Below, piece by piece: positions 42,401 to 48,664 of a stretch of 48,664 nucleotides of DNA. Source of the DNA: Kitasatospora xanthocidica (GTDB taxonomy: Bacteria; Actinomycetota; Actinomycetes; Streptomycetales; Streptomycetaceae); NCBI RefSeq assembly GCF_014656195.1, contig NZ_BNBY01000046.1, positions 1 through 48,664 of the forward strand. The letters are read 5' to 3'. The notes beneath the pieces were generated by a model. It was not told the origin of the DNA. It ran no database searches and saw only the letters and a list, made by a program, of their open reading frames with translations. Made by a program: the position numbers and the translations under genes. Every line of letters begins with the position of its first letter. Position 1 is the stretch's first letter.

Positions 42401-45400
42401 GATGGCCCGGAAGTCTTCGAGGATCGGGTCCATGAGGGGGGAGTGGAAGGCGTGGGAGACCTTCAGTCGGGTGTGCTTGCGGTCGGCGAACTGCGCGAGC
42501 ACGGCGTCCACGGCGGCTTCGGTTCCTGAGATGACGACGCTGTCGGCGGAGTTGACGGCGGCGATCGTCACGTCTTCGCCGAGGTGGGGCTGGATTTCGT
42601 CTTCGGTGGCGCGCAGGGCGGCCATCGAGCCGCCGGTGGGCAGGGATTGCATGAGGCGGGCGCGGGCGGAGACGAGGGTGCAGGCGTCGTCGAGGGTGAG
42701 GATGCCGGAGGCGTGGGCGGCGGTGATCTCGCCGAGGGAGTGTCCGGCGAGGTAGTCCGGGCGGACGCCCAGTGACTCCAGCAGTCGGTACAGCGCGGTT
42801 TCGAAGGCGAACAGGGCGAGTTGGGCGGTGCCGGTCTGGTTGAGGGCGTCCGGGTCCTCGCCCCACATGACCTCCCGGACGGGGACGTCGAAGCGTGCGA
42901 GGACGTCGTCCAGCGCCGAGGCGAAGACGGGGAACGCCTCGTACAGCTCCCGGCCCATACCGAGGCGTTGGGCGCCCTGGCCGGTGAAGAGGAAGGCGAG
43001 GCGGCCGGTGAGGGGCTGGCTGCTGACGATCCCGGGGTGGTTCTTCCCTTCGGCCAGTGCGCGGAGCGCGTCGAGGAGCTCGTCGCGTCCGGTGCCGATG
43101 ACGACGGCCCGCTGGTCCAGCTGGGCGCGGGTGGTGGTGAGGGAGTGGGCGATGTCGCGCGGGTCGGCGTCGGTCGCCTCGATGTGGGCGAGCAGGCGGG
43201 TGGCCTGGTCGCGCAGGGCGTCGGGGGTGCGGGCGGACAGGGGCCAGGCCAGCGGCAGGGCGGGTTCGGTGGCCGGGGTGGCCGGTTCGACGGCTGCCGG
43301 TTCGGGGGCCTGTTCGATGATGACGTGGGCGTTGGTGCCGGAGATGCCGAAGGAGGAGACGGCGGCCCGGCGCGGGCGCCCGGTCTGCGGCCAGTCCTGG
43401 GCCTGGGTGAGGAGTTCGACCTTGCCGGTCTCCCAGTCGACATGGCTGGACGGTGTGTCGACGTGGAGGGTCTTCGGCAGGACGCCGTGGCGCATGGCCT
43501 CGACCATTTTGATGATGCCGCCGACGCCGGCCGCGGCCTGGGCGTGTCCGATGTTGGACTTCAACGAGCCGAGCCAGAGCGGGGCTTGGCGGTCCTGTCC
43601 GTAGGTGGCGAGCAGGGCCTGGGCCTCGATGGGGTCGCCGAGCGTGGTGCCCGTCCCGTGCGCCTCGACGGCGTCGACGTCGGCCGCCGTCAGTTGCGCG
43701 TTGGCCAGCGCGGCGCGGATGACGCGTTGCTGGGCGGGGCCGTTGGGTGCGGTGAGGCCGTTGGAGGCGCCGTCCTGGTTGACGGCCGTGCCGCGGACGA
43801 CGGCGAGCACCGGGTGGCCGTTGCGTCGGGCGTCGCTGAGCCGTTCGACGAGCAGCATGCCGACGCCCTCGGCCCAGCCGGTGCCGTCCGCCGCGTCGGA
43901 GAAGGCCTTGCAGCGCCCGTCCGCGGCGAGTCCGCGCTGGCGGCTGAACTCGACGAACAGTTCGGGGGTGGCCATCACGCAGACCCCGCCCGCGAGGGCG
44001 AGTGTGGACTCGCCGGTGCGCAGTGACTGGGCGGCCATGTGCAGCGCGACCAGGGAGGACGAACAGGCGGTGTCGACGGTGACGGCCGGGCCCTCGAACC
44101 CGAAGGTGTAGGAGATGCGCCCCGACGCGACGCTGGTCGCCCGTCCGGCGCCCGTGTACCCGGCGACCTCCTCGGGGACGCCCGAGCCGCTCGCGTACTC
44201 CTGGTGCGAGGCCCCGACGAACACGCCGGTCGCCGTGGCGGCCAGCGATGCCGGGGCGATCCCGGCCCGTTCCAGCGCCTCCCAGGAGGCTTCCAGCAGC
44301 AGGCGCTGCTGCGGGTCCATGGCGAGCGCCTCGCGCGGGCTGATGCCGAAGAACGCGGGGTCGAACCGGCCCGCGTCGTAGAGGAATCCGCCCTCCAGGG
44401 TGTGACCGCCGTCGGCGCCGGCCGCGGCCTCGTAGAGGTGGGTCCGGTCCCAGCCGCGGTCGGTGGGGAAGGCGGAGACGGCGTCGACGCCGTCGGCGAC
44501 CAGCCGCCACAGGTCCTCGGGTGAGGAGACCCCGCCGGGGTAGCGGCAGGCCATGCCGATGATGGCGATCGGCTCGTCGGGGTCGCCCGCGCCGGCGGTG
44601 CGTCCGGTGCTGCCGGGCGTGGCGGTGGTGGCCGCGGTGCCGGGTCCGTCGGCGGCGAGCTCGGCCGCGAGGTGGCGGGCGAGGGCTTCGGCGTTCGGGT
44701 AGTCGAAGACGAGGGTGGCCGGCAGGCGCAGGCCGGAGGCGGTGTTGATGCGGTTGCGCAGTTCGATCGCGGAGAGCGAGTCGAAGCCGAGGTCCTTGAA
44801 GGCCCGCAGCGGGTCGACGGCGGCGCCCGAGCTGTGCCCGAGGACGGCGGCGGCCTGGGTGAGGACGGCGTTCAGCGCGAGTTCGAGCCGTTCGTCGGCC
44901 GGGGCCTGGGCGATGCGCAGGGCGAGCGTGTCGCCGTTCGCGGCGCCGTCGGCGGCCGTGCGGCGGGTGGGCACCCGGACGAGTCCGGAGAGCAGCGGCG
45001 TGGTGGTGCGGACGACCTGGAGGTCGAGCCGCATCGGGAGGACCACCGGTTCGGTGAGCCGGGTGGCGGCGGCGAAGAGCCCGACGCCCTGCTCGGCGGA
45101 GAGCGGGCGCATCCCGGACTGGGCGACCCGGCGGATGTCGGTCTCGCTCATCGCCCGGCCCATGCCGTCGGCCCACAGGCCCCAGGCCAGTGCCTGACCG
45201 GGCAGTCCGGTCGCCCGGCGGTGGGCGGCGAGGGCGTCCAGGAAGGCGTTGGCCGCGCCGTAGTTGCCCTGCCCGCCGGAGCCGACGATGCCGGAGGCGG
45301 AGGAGAACAGGACGAACATCGCCAGGTCGAGGTGGCGGGTGAGCTCGTGCAGGTGCCAGGCGGCGGTGGCCTTGGGGCGCAGGACGGTGGTGACGCGCTC

Positions 45401-48400
45401 GGGGGTGAGCGAGGCGATGACGCCGTCGTCGACGACGCCCGCGGTGTGCACCACGCCGGTCAGCGGGTGTTCGGCGGGGATGCCGTCGATGACGGCGGCC
45501 AGCAGCTCCCGGTCGGCGACGTCCCCGGCGGCGATCCGGACGTCCGCGCCGAGTCCGGTGAGTTCGCGGACGAGTTCGGCGGCGCCGGGCGCGTCGCCGC
45601 CGCGCCGGCTGAGCAGCAGCAGGTGGCGGACGCCCTGCTCGGCGACCAGGTGGCGGGCGACCAGGGCGCCGAGGCCACCGGTGCCGCCGGTGACGAGGAC
45701 CGTGCCCTCGGGGTCCAGGTCGGTGGGGACGGTGAGCGTCACCTTGCCGACGTGCCGGGCCTGGCTGATGTGCCGGAAGGCCTCGGCGGCCCGGCGGACG
45801 TCCCACGCGGTGACCGGTGACGGGCGCAGCGCGCCGGACTCGAAGAGCGGCAGCAGCTCGTGCAGCATCTGCCGGATCCGCTCGGGCCCGGCGTCCAGCA
45901 TGTCGAACGCCCGGTAGGTGACGCCGGGGTGGTCCAGGCCGATCTGTTCGGCGTCGCGGACGTCCGTCTTGCCCATCTCGACGAAGCGGCCGCCGCGCGG
46001 CAGCAGACCGAGCGAGGCGTCCACGAACTCGCGGGCGAGCGAGTTGAGGACCACGTCCACCCCGGCGCCGTCGGTGGCGGTGCGGAACCGGTCGGCGAAG
46101 TCCAGGGTGCGGGAGTTGGCGATGTGCGCCTCGTCCAGGCCGAGTTCGGCCAGGGCGGGCCACTTGCCGGGGGAGGCGGTGCCGAACACCTCGGCCCCGA
46201 GGTGCCGGGCCACCTGTACGGCGGCCATGCCGACACCGCCGGTCGCCGCGTGCACCAGGACCCGCTCGCCGGGACGGACCGCGGCCAGGTCGACCAGGCC
46301 GTACCAGGCGGTGAGGAAGACGATCGGGACGGTCGACGCCTGCTGGAAGGTCCAGCCGGTCGGCATCGGGGCGAGCAGCCGGTGGTCGCTCACCGCGACC
46401 GGGCCGAAGGCGTTCTCGAAGATGCCGAACACCCGGTCGCCGGGCCGCAGGCCGGTGACCCCGGGCCCGCACTCCAGCACCACGCCGGCTCCCTCGCCGC
46501 CGATCGCCCCTCCGCCGGGGTACATGCCCAGCGCGATCATCACGTCCCGGAAGTTGACGCCGGCCGCCCGGACCCCGACCCGGACCTGTCCGGGCTCCAG
46601 CGGCGCCGCGGCGTCCGGAGCCGGGGCGAGTTCGAGGCTCTCCAGGGTGCCGCCGCCGGTCGTCTCCAGCCGCCAGGGCCCGGCCGGCGGCACCAGCCCG
46701 TCCCGGGCGGACACCGCGCGCAGCCGTGCCAGGTGGGCCGTACCGGCGCGCACCACGAGCTGCGGCTCGTCCCCGGAGGCCAGCAGCGCGGCGATCCGGG
46801 CCTCGGTGGTCGCGTCGTCGGCGTCCACCAGCAGGTAGCGGTTCGGTGCCTCGGCCTGAGCCGCCCGGACCAGGCCCCACGCCGACGCGGCGGCCAGGTC
46901 GGTGACCCGCTCGCCGTCGAGGGCGACCGCGCCCCGGGTGCGGACGACCAGCCGGGACTCGGCGAAGCGCTCGTCGGCGGCCCACGAGGACAGCGCACCG
47001 ACCAGGCGGTCCGTCAGCTCCTGCACCGCCTCCGGAACGTCCAGGCCCTCGGCCGGCGCGGCGTCCAGGAACACCAGGCCCGGGACCGCCCCGTCGGCCG
47101 TCGGCTCGCCCCAGCGGCCGTACGACGCGGCCGGGCCGTCCTCGGGCACGCCGCCCGCGGGCGCGGGCAGGGCCTCCCAGGCCACCCGGTAGAGCGACTC
47201 GAAGGGGTTGCGGCCGGGGCCGCCACCGATCTGCTCGGCGCTGAACTCCCGCAGGACGAGCGAGTCCAGTGCCAGCACCGGCTGCCCGGTCGGGTCTGCG
47301 GCCGTCAGCCGGATCTCGCCGTGCCGCAGCGGGGTGATCCGCACGCGCAGGGCGCGGGCGCCGGTGGCGTGCAGGTGCAGGCCGGACCAGGCGAACGGCA
47401 GGGCGGCGCGGTCCTCCGAGGCGCTGGTCAGCGCCATCGGGTGCAGGGCGGCGTCGAGCAGCGCCGGGTGCAGGTTGAAGGGGGACGCGTCCTCGTCCTC
47501 GGGGAGGGCGATGTCGGCGTAGACGTCCTCGCCGAGGCGCCAGGCGGCGCGTACGCCCTGGAACACCGGGCCGTACGGCAGACCACCCAGGGCCATCCGC
47601 GGGTACAGCCCGCTGACGTCCACCGGCTCGGCGCCGGTGGGGGGCCAGGTGGTGAGTGGTTCGGGTGTCGCGTCGGTGGTGGGGGCGAGGGTGCCCTCGG
47701 CGTGGCGGGTCCAGTCCTGCTCATCGGGGCGGCGGGAGTGGATGGTGAGGGTGCGGCGGCCGGTGGCGTCCGGTGCGGTGACGACGGCCTGGAGCTGGAC
47801 GGTGCCCTGCTCGGGGACGGTCAGCGGGGTGTGGAGGGTGAGCTCTTCGACGGTCGGGCACCCGGTGTGGTCGCCGACCTGGGTGGCCAGCTCGATCAGG
47901 CCGGTACCGGGGAAGACGATGGTGCCCGCGACCACGTGGTCGGTGAGCCAGGGCTGGGCGGTGGTGGACAGGCGCCCGGTGAGGACGGTGGTGCCGGTGT
48001 CGGGGACGATGAGGTGCGTGGTGAGGATCGGGTGGCCCAGGGGGGTGAGGCCGAGAGCCGCCGGGTCGGCGGTGGTCAGCGGGGTGGGCAGCCAGAACTG
48101 CTCACGCTGGAAGGCGTAGGTGGGGAGGGGGATGGTGTGGGCGGTGGGGTTGAGGGGGGTGAGGTGCAGCGTGGCGAGGGCGGTGACCAGCTGACGGGGT
48201 TCGGGGTGGTTGCGTCGGGTGGTGGGGGTGGTGTTGGGGGTGAGGGGGGTGAGGGCGGCGTCGGGGCCTATTTCGAGGTGGGTGGTGATGCCTTGTTCGG
48301 CGAGGTGGGTGACGGTGTCGTGGTAGCGGACGGTGCCGCGGAGGTGGTTGACCCAGTAGTCGGCGTTGGCGTCGGTGAGGGGCTGGCCGGTGAGGTTGGA

Positions 48401-48664
48401 GATGACCGGGATGGTCGGCGCGTGGTGGGTGATGCTCTTGGCGGCCGTCCTGAAGTCTTCGAGGATCGGGTCCATCAGCGGTGAGTGGAAGGCGTGCGAG
48501 ACCTTCAGCCGGGTGTGCTTGCGGTCGGAGAAGTGGGCGAGCACGGCCTCGACGGCTGCCTCATCGCCCGAAATGACCACGCTGTCAGCCGAGTTGACGG
48601 CCGCGATCGTCACGTCCTCGCCGAGCAGCGGGATGACTTCGTCTTCGGTGGCGCGCAGGGCGGC
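39410..48664 (-). CDS. Modular type I PKS (N-terminus beyond right edge): AT-DH-ER-KR-ACP, KS-AT-DH0-KR0-ACP
   Basis: The last 3084 residues of a PKS, open to the right edge. Domains by position: end of an AT with HAFH (48664-48120), DH with HVVAGTIVFP and HPALLD (48060-47210), ER with GVNFRD and HAATGGVGMA (46630-45740), B-type KR with DDG, Ser and Tyr (45720-45160), ACP (Ser at 44777-44779), KS with Cys at 44063-44065 (44585-43300), malonyl-type AT (42990-42120), DH-like 42050-41240, KR-like 40745-40150, ACP (Ser at 39806-39808) and a C-terminal docking-like tail ending DELFDILDQEFG. The first module should reduce fully to methylene. In the second, the DH lost both the His loop and the YGPxF segment, and the KR lost catalytic Lys, Ser and Tyr (AGQAAAAA where NYAAAN is usual), so it should leave a beta-ketone. 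No thioesterase is present; the chain passes to another polypeptide. Confidence 0.95.
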   Translation of the reverse strand, partial: AALRATEDEVIPLLGEDVTIAAVNSADSVVISGDEAAVEAVLAHFSDRKHTRLKVSHAFHSPLMDPILEDFRTAAKSITHHAPTIPVISNLTGQPLTDANADYWVNHLRGTVRYHDTVTHLAEQGITTHLEIGPDAALTPLTPNTTPTTRRNHPEPRQLVTALATLHLTPLNPTAHTIPLPTYAFQREQFWLPTPLTTADPAALGLTPLGHPILTTHLIVPDTGTTVLTGRLSTTAQPWLTDHVVAGTIVFPGTGLIELATQVGDHTGCPTVEELTLHTPLTVPEQGTVQLQAVVTAPDATGRRTLTIHSRRPDEQDWTRHAEGTLAPTTDATPEPLTTWPPTGAEPVDVSGLYPRMALGGLPYGPVFQGVRAAWRLGEDVYADIALPEDEDASPFNLHPALLDAALHPMALTSASEDRAALPFAWSGLHLHATGARALRVRITPLRHGEIRLTAADPTGQPVLALDSLVLREFSAEQIGGGPGRNPFESLYRVAWEALPAPAGGVPEDGPAASYGRWGEPTADGAVPGLVFLDAAPAEGLDVPEAVQELTDRLVGALSSWAADERFAESRLVVRTRGAVALDGERVTDLAAASAWGLVRAAQAEAPNRYLLVDADDATTEARIAALLASGDEPQLVVRAGTAHLARLRAVSARDGLVPPAGPWRLETTGGGTLESLELAPAPDAAAPLEPGQVRVGVRAAGVNFRDVMIALGMYPGGGAIGGEGAGVVLECGPGVTGLRPGDRVFGIFENAFGPVAVSDHRLLAPMPTGWTFQQASTVPIVFLTAWYGLVDLAAVRPGERVLVHAATGGVGMAAVQVARHLGAEVFGTASPGKWPALAELGLDEAHIANSRTLDFADRFRTATDGAGVDVVLNSLAREFVDASLGLLPRGGRFVEMGKTDVRDAEQIGLDHPGVTYRAFDMLDAGPERIRQMLHELLPLFESGALRPSPVTAWDVRRAAEAFRHISQARHVGKVTLTVPTDLDPEGTVLVTGGTGGLGALVARHLVAEQGVRHLLLLSRRGGDAPGAAELVRELTGLGADVRIAAGDVADRELLAAVIDGIPAEHPLTGVVHTAGVVDDGVIASLTPERVTTVLRPKATAAWHLHELTRHLDLAMFVLFSSASGIVGSGGQGNYGAANAFLDALAAHRRATGLPGQALAWGLWADGMGRAMSETDIRRVAQSGMRPLSAEQGVGLFAAATRLTEPVVLPMRLDLQVVRTTTPLLSGLVRVPTRRTAADGAANGDTLALRIAQAPADERLELALNAVLTQAAAVLGHSSGAAVDPLRAFKDLGFDSLSAIELRNRINTASGLRLPATLVFDYPNAEALARHLAAELAADGPGTAATTATPGSTGRTAGAGDPDEPIAIIGMACRYPGGVSSPEDLWRLVADGVDAVSAFPTDRGWDRTHLYEAAAGADGGHTLEGGFLYDAGRFDPAFFGISPREALAMDPQQRLLLEASWEALERAGIAPASLAATATGVFVGASHQEYASGSGVPEEVAGYTGAGRATSVASGRISYTFGFEGPAVTVDTACSSSLVALHMAAQSLRTGESTLALAGGVCVMATPELFVEFSRQRGLAADGRCKAFSDAADGTGWAEGVGMLLVERLSDARRNGHPVLAVVRGTAVNQDGASNGLTAPNGPAQQRVIRAALANAQLTAADVDAVEAHGTGTTLGDPIEAQALLATYGQDRQAPLWLGSLKSNIGHAQAAAGVGGIIKMVEAMRHGVLPKTLHVDTPSSHVDWETGKVELLTQAQDWPQTGRPRRAAVSSFGISGTNAHVIIEQAPEPAAVEPATPATEPALPLAWPLSARTPDALRDQATRLLAHIEATDADPRDIAHSLTTTRAQLDQRAVVIGTGRDELLDALRALAEGKNHPGIVSSQPLTGRLAFLFTGQGAQRLGMGRELYEAFPVFASALDDVLARFDVPVREVMWGEDPDALNQTGTAQLALFAFETALYRLLESLGVRPDYLAGHSLGEITAAHASGILTLDDACTLVSARARLMQSLPTGGSMAALRATEDEIQPHLGEDVTIAAVNSADSVVISGTEAAVDAVLAQFADRKHTRLKVSHAFHSPLMDPILEDFRAIATSITHHAPTIPVISNLTGTPLTDANADYWVNHLRGTVRYHHTITHLATQGVTTHLEIGPDAALTPLTPNTTPTTSRNHPEPRQLVTALATLHLTPLNPTAHTIPLPTYAFQHRTYWLATRAGSSSPDHPLLGVAIDTPDGATHVTSSLTPDALPWLTSTAVVELATRAGNHTGCPVIEELTLHAPLTVPEHGTVQLQTTVTAPDTTGRRTLTIHSRHPDQQDWTRHAEGTLAPTTDPTPEPLTTWPPTGAEPIPLDSLDGLHDQPAVLDTALRCLRAVWRLGEDVYADIALPEHETEVKAETEDATPYNLHPALLDAALLSALAARGGVASPVAWRGVSVFAAGRRVLRVRLTRSDEETVSLGIADDEGHPVAVVDAVTLRAERHRAPLFRVEWQPLAPAAPSRSAVLVELGEVRPTDEELAASDGAVFRCPSNARAAARTLAALQRWLSDDRCADTPLVVVTTGAVDGPDPAQSQVWGLVRAAQAEHPHRFVLVDTDGGPGAERAPAVALASGEAELAFRGGVPHSPRLVRRRSVEPEAQAATASPSFDPDGTVLVTGGTGALGSLLARHLVTHHGVRHLLLLGAGSDPAELAALGADVRVADGDAVADRDALTELIRGTEPPVRAVVHAAPAGEAATVSTFAPERFGDLLAAGADDARTLHEVTGELGLELSQFVVLTGASALLQSAGQAAAAAVDAGLAALAGHRRGLGLPGIALAYGPWAGARTEGSEDSDRPSRRRPGLRELAPADALALFDEALCHPEALLVAARLDQGAIRELASDGVLPPLLHGIVRPVARSGSAGRADGAAAAEDLLRRLAGLAPAERERTLTELVRSHVAVVLGYPSAAAVDQRLPFRELGFDSLSAVELRNRLTTATGAVLPSTLVFDHPTVPDVVALVDELVGEAERAGTTGAVLAEVDRLEAAMDAAFAAADPAGGPAAGDAARAKVTDRLEALLRRWRVDREAVPEADLSAATDDELFDILDQEFGLPDQP
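42070..43200. repeat. Near-identical AT-domain block, copy in right PKS last module
   Basis: Closest to the 6684-7790 copy, including the linker, the AT and the KS-AT linker that follows. The similarity extends on to the conserved KS end near 43330. Boundaries are approximate. Confidence 0.78.
48110..48664. repeat. Near-identical AT-domain block, partial copy at right edge
   Basis: Same family, cut by the window edge. It shares with the left PKS copy the run around 7142-7206, including CCCGAAATGACCACGCTG, at about 48570-48634. Confidence 0.78.

Noticed and set aside
41142..46985. A 1947-codon minus-strand frame, with similar ones at 2049-4703 and 8250-11639
   Set aside because: They are in a different frame from the PKS and give Arg/Pro/His-rich products; the correct frame contains KS, AT, DH, ER, KR and ACP motifs throughout.

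Overview
The window is very GC-rich DNA with actinomycete features: GTG starts, strong Shine-Dalgarno sites, long overlapping high-GC reading frames and modular type I polyketide synthases (PKSs). It most likely comes from Streptomyces or a close relative. Essentially all of it is one biosynthetic gene cluster, cut at both ends inside giant PKS genes. The gene set best fits a macrolactam whose starter unit is a beta-amino fatty acid, the class of cremimycin, BE-14106, heronamide and vicenistatin. I cannot name the product.

Layout. (1) 1-12355, minus: a PKS starting with a KSQ-AT-ACP loading module (active-site Cys replaced by Gln), then KS-AT-DH-KR-ACP and KS-AT-DH-KR, running off the left edge. 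(2) 12579-13346, minus: a type II thioesterase. (3) 13680-15448, plus: acyl-CoA carboxylase beta and epsilon subunits. (4) 15586-30535, minus, an apparent operon read leftwards: adenylating ligase, PKS (ACP-KS-AT-DH0-ACP-KS-AT-DH0-KR-ACP), FcoT/CmiS1-like thioesterase, an unusual free-standing protein with half a DH plus KR and ACP, and a ThiO/CmiS2-like glycine oxidase. (5) 30755-33582: VinK-like acyltransferase (plus), stand-alone ACP (minus) and a second adenylating ligase (plus). (6) 33655-36673: TetR repressor divergent from an MFS exporter and a cold-shock-domain protein. (7) 36903-39104: an SDR oxidoreductase convergent with a cytochrome P450. (8) 39410-48664, minus: a PKS entering from the right edge (AT-DH-ER-KR-ACP, then KS-AT-DH0-KR0-ACP and a C-terminal docking region).

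Inferred pathway. The KSQ-started PKS (1-12355 and beyond), possibly with the DH-half/KR/ACP protein, builds a 2-enoyl-ACP. The FcoT-like enzyme adds glycine at the beta carbon and releases an N-carboxymethyl-beta-amino acid, and the glycine oxidase trims this to the free beta-amino acid. One ligase loads it on the small ACP, the second probably caps the amine with an alpha-amino acid, and the VinK-like acyltransferase moves the dipeptidyl group to the N-terminal ACP of the 19503-28784 PKS. Chain extension follows, including the right-edge PKS. The P450 and SDR probably tailor the ring and the MFS pump exports it. The decapping peptidase, the terminal thioesterase, further PKS modules and the main activator are not in the window and presumably lie outside it.

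A TAGGGG/CCCCTA element occurs at seven intergenic sites. At four of them it forms a 10-bp-period direct repeat. It is probably the operator of a pathway regulator encoded outside the window.
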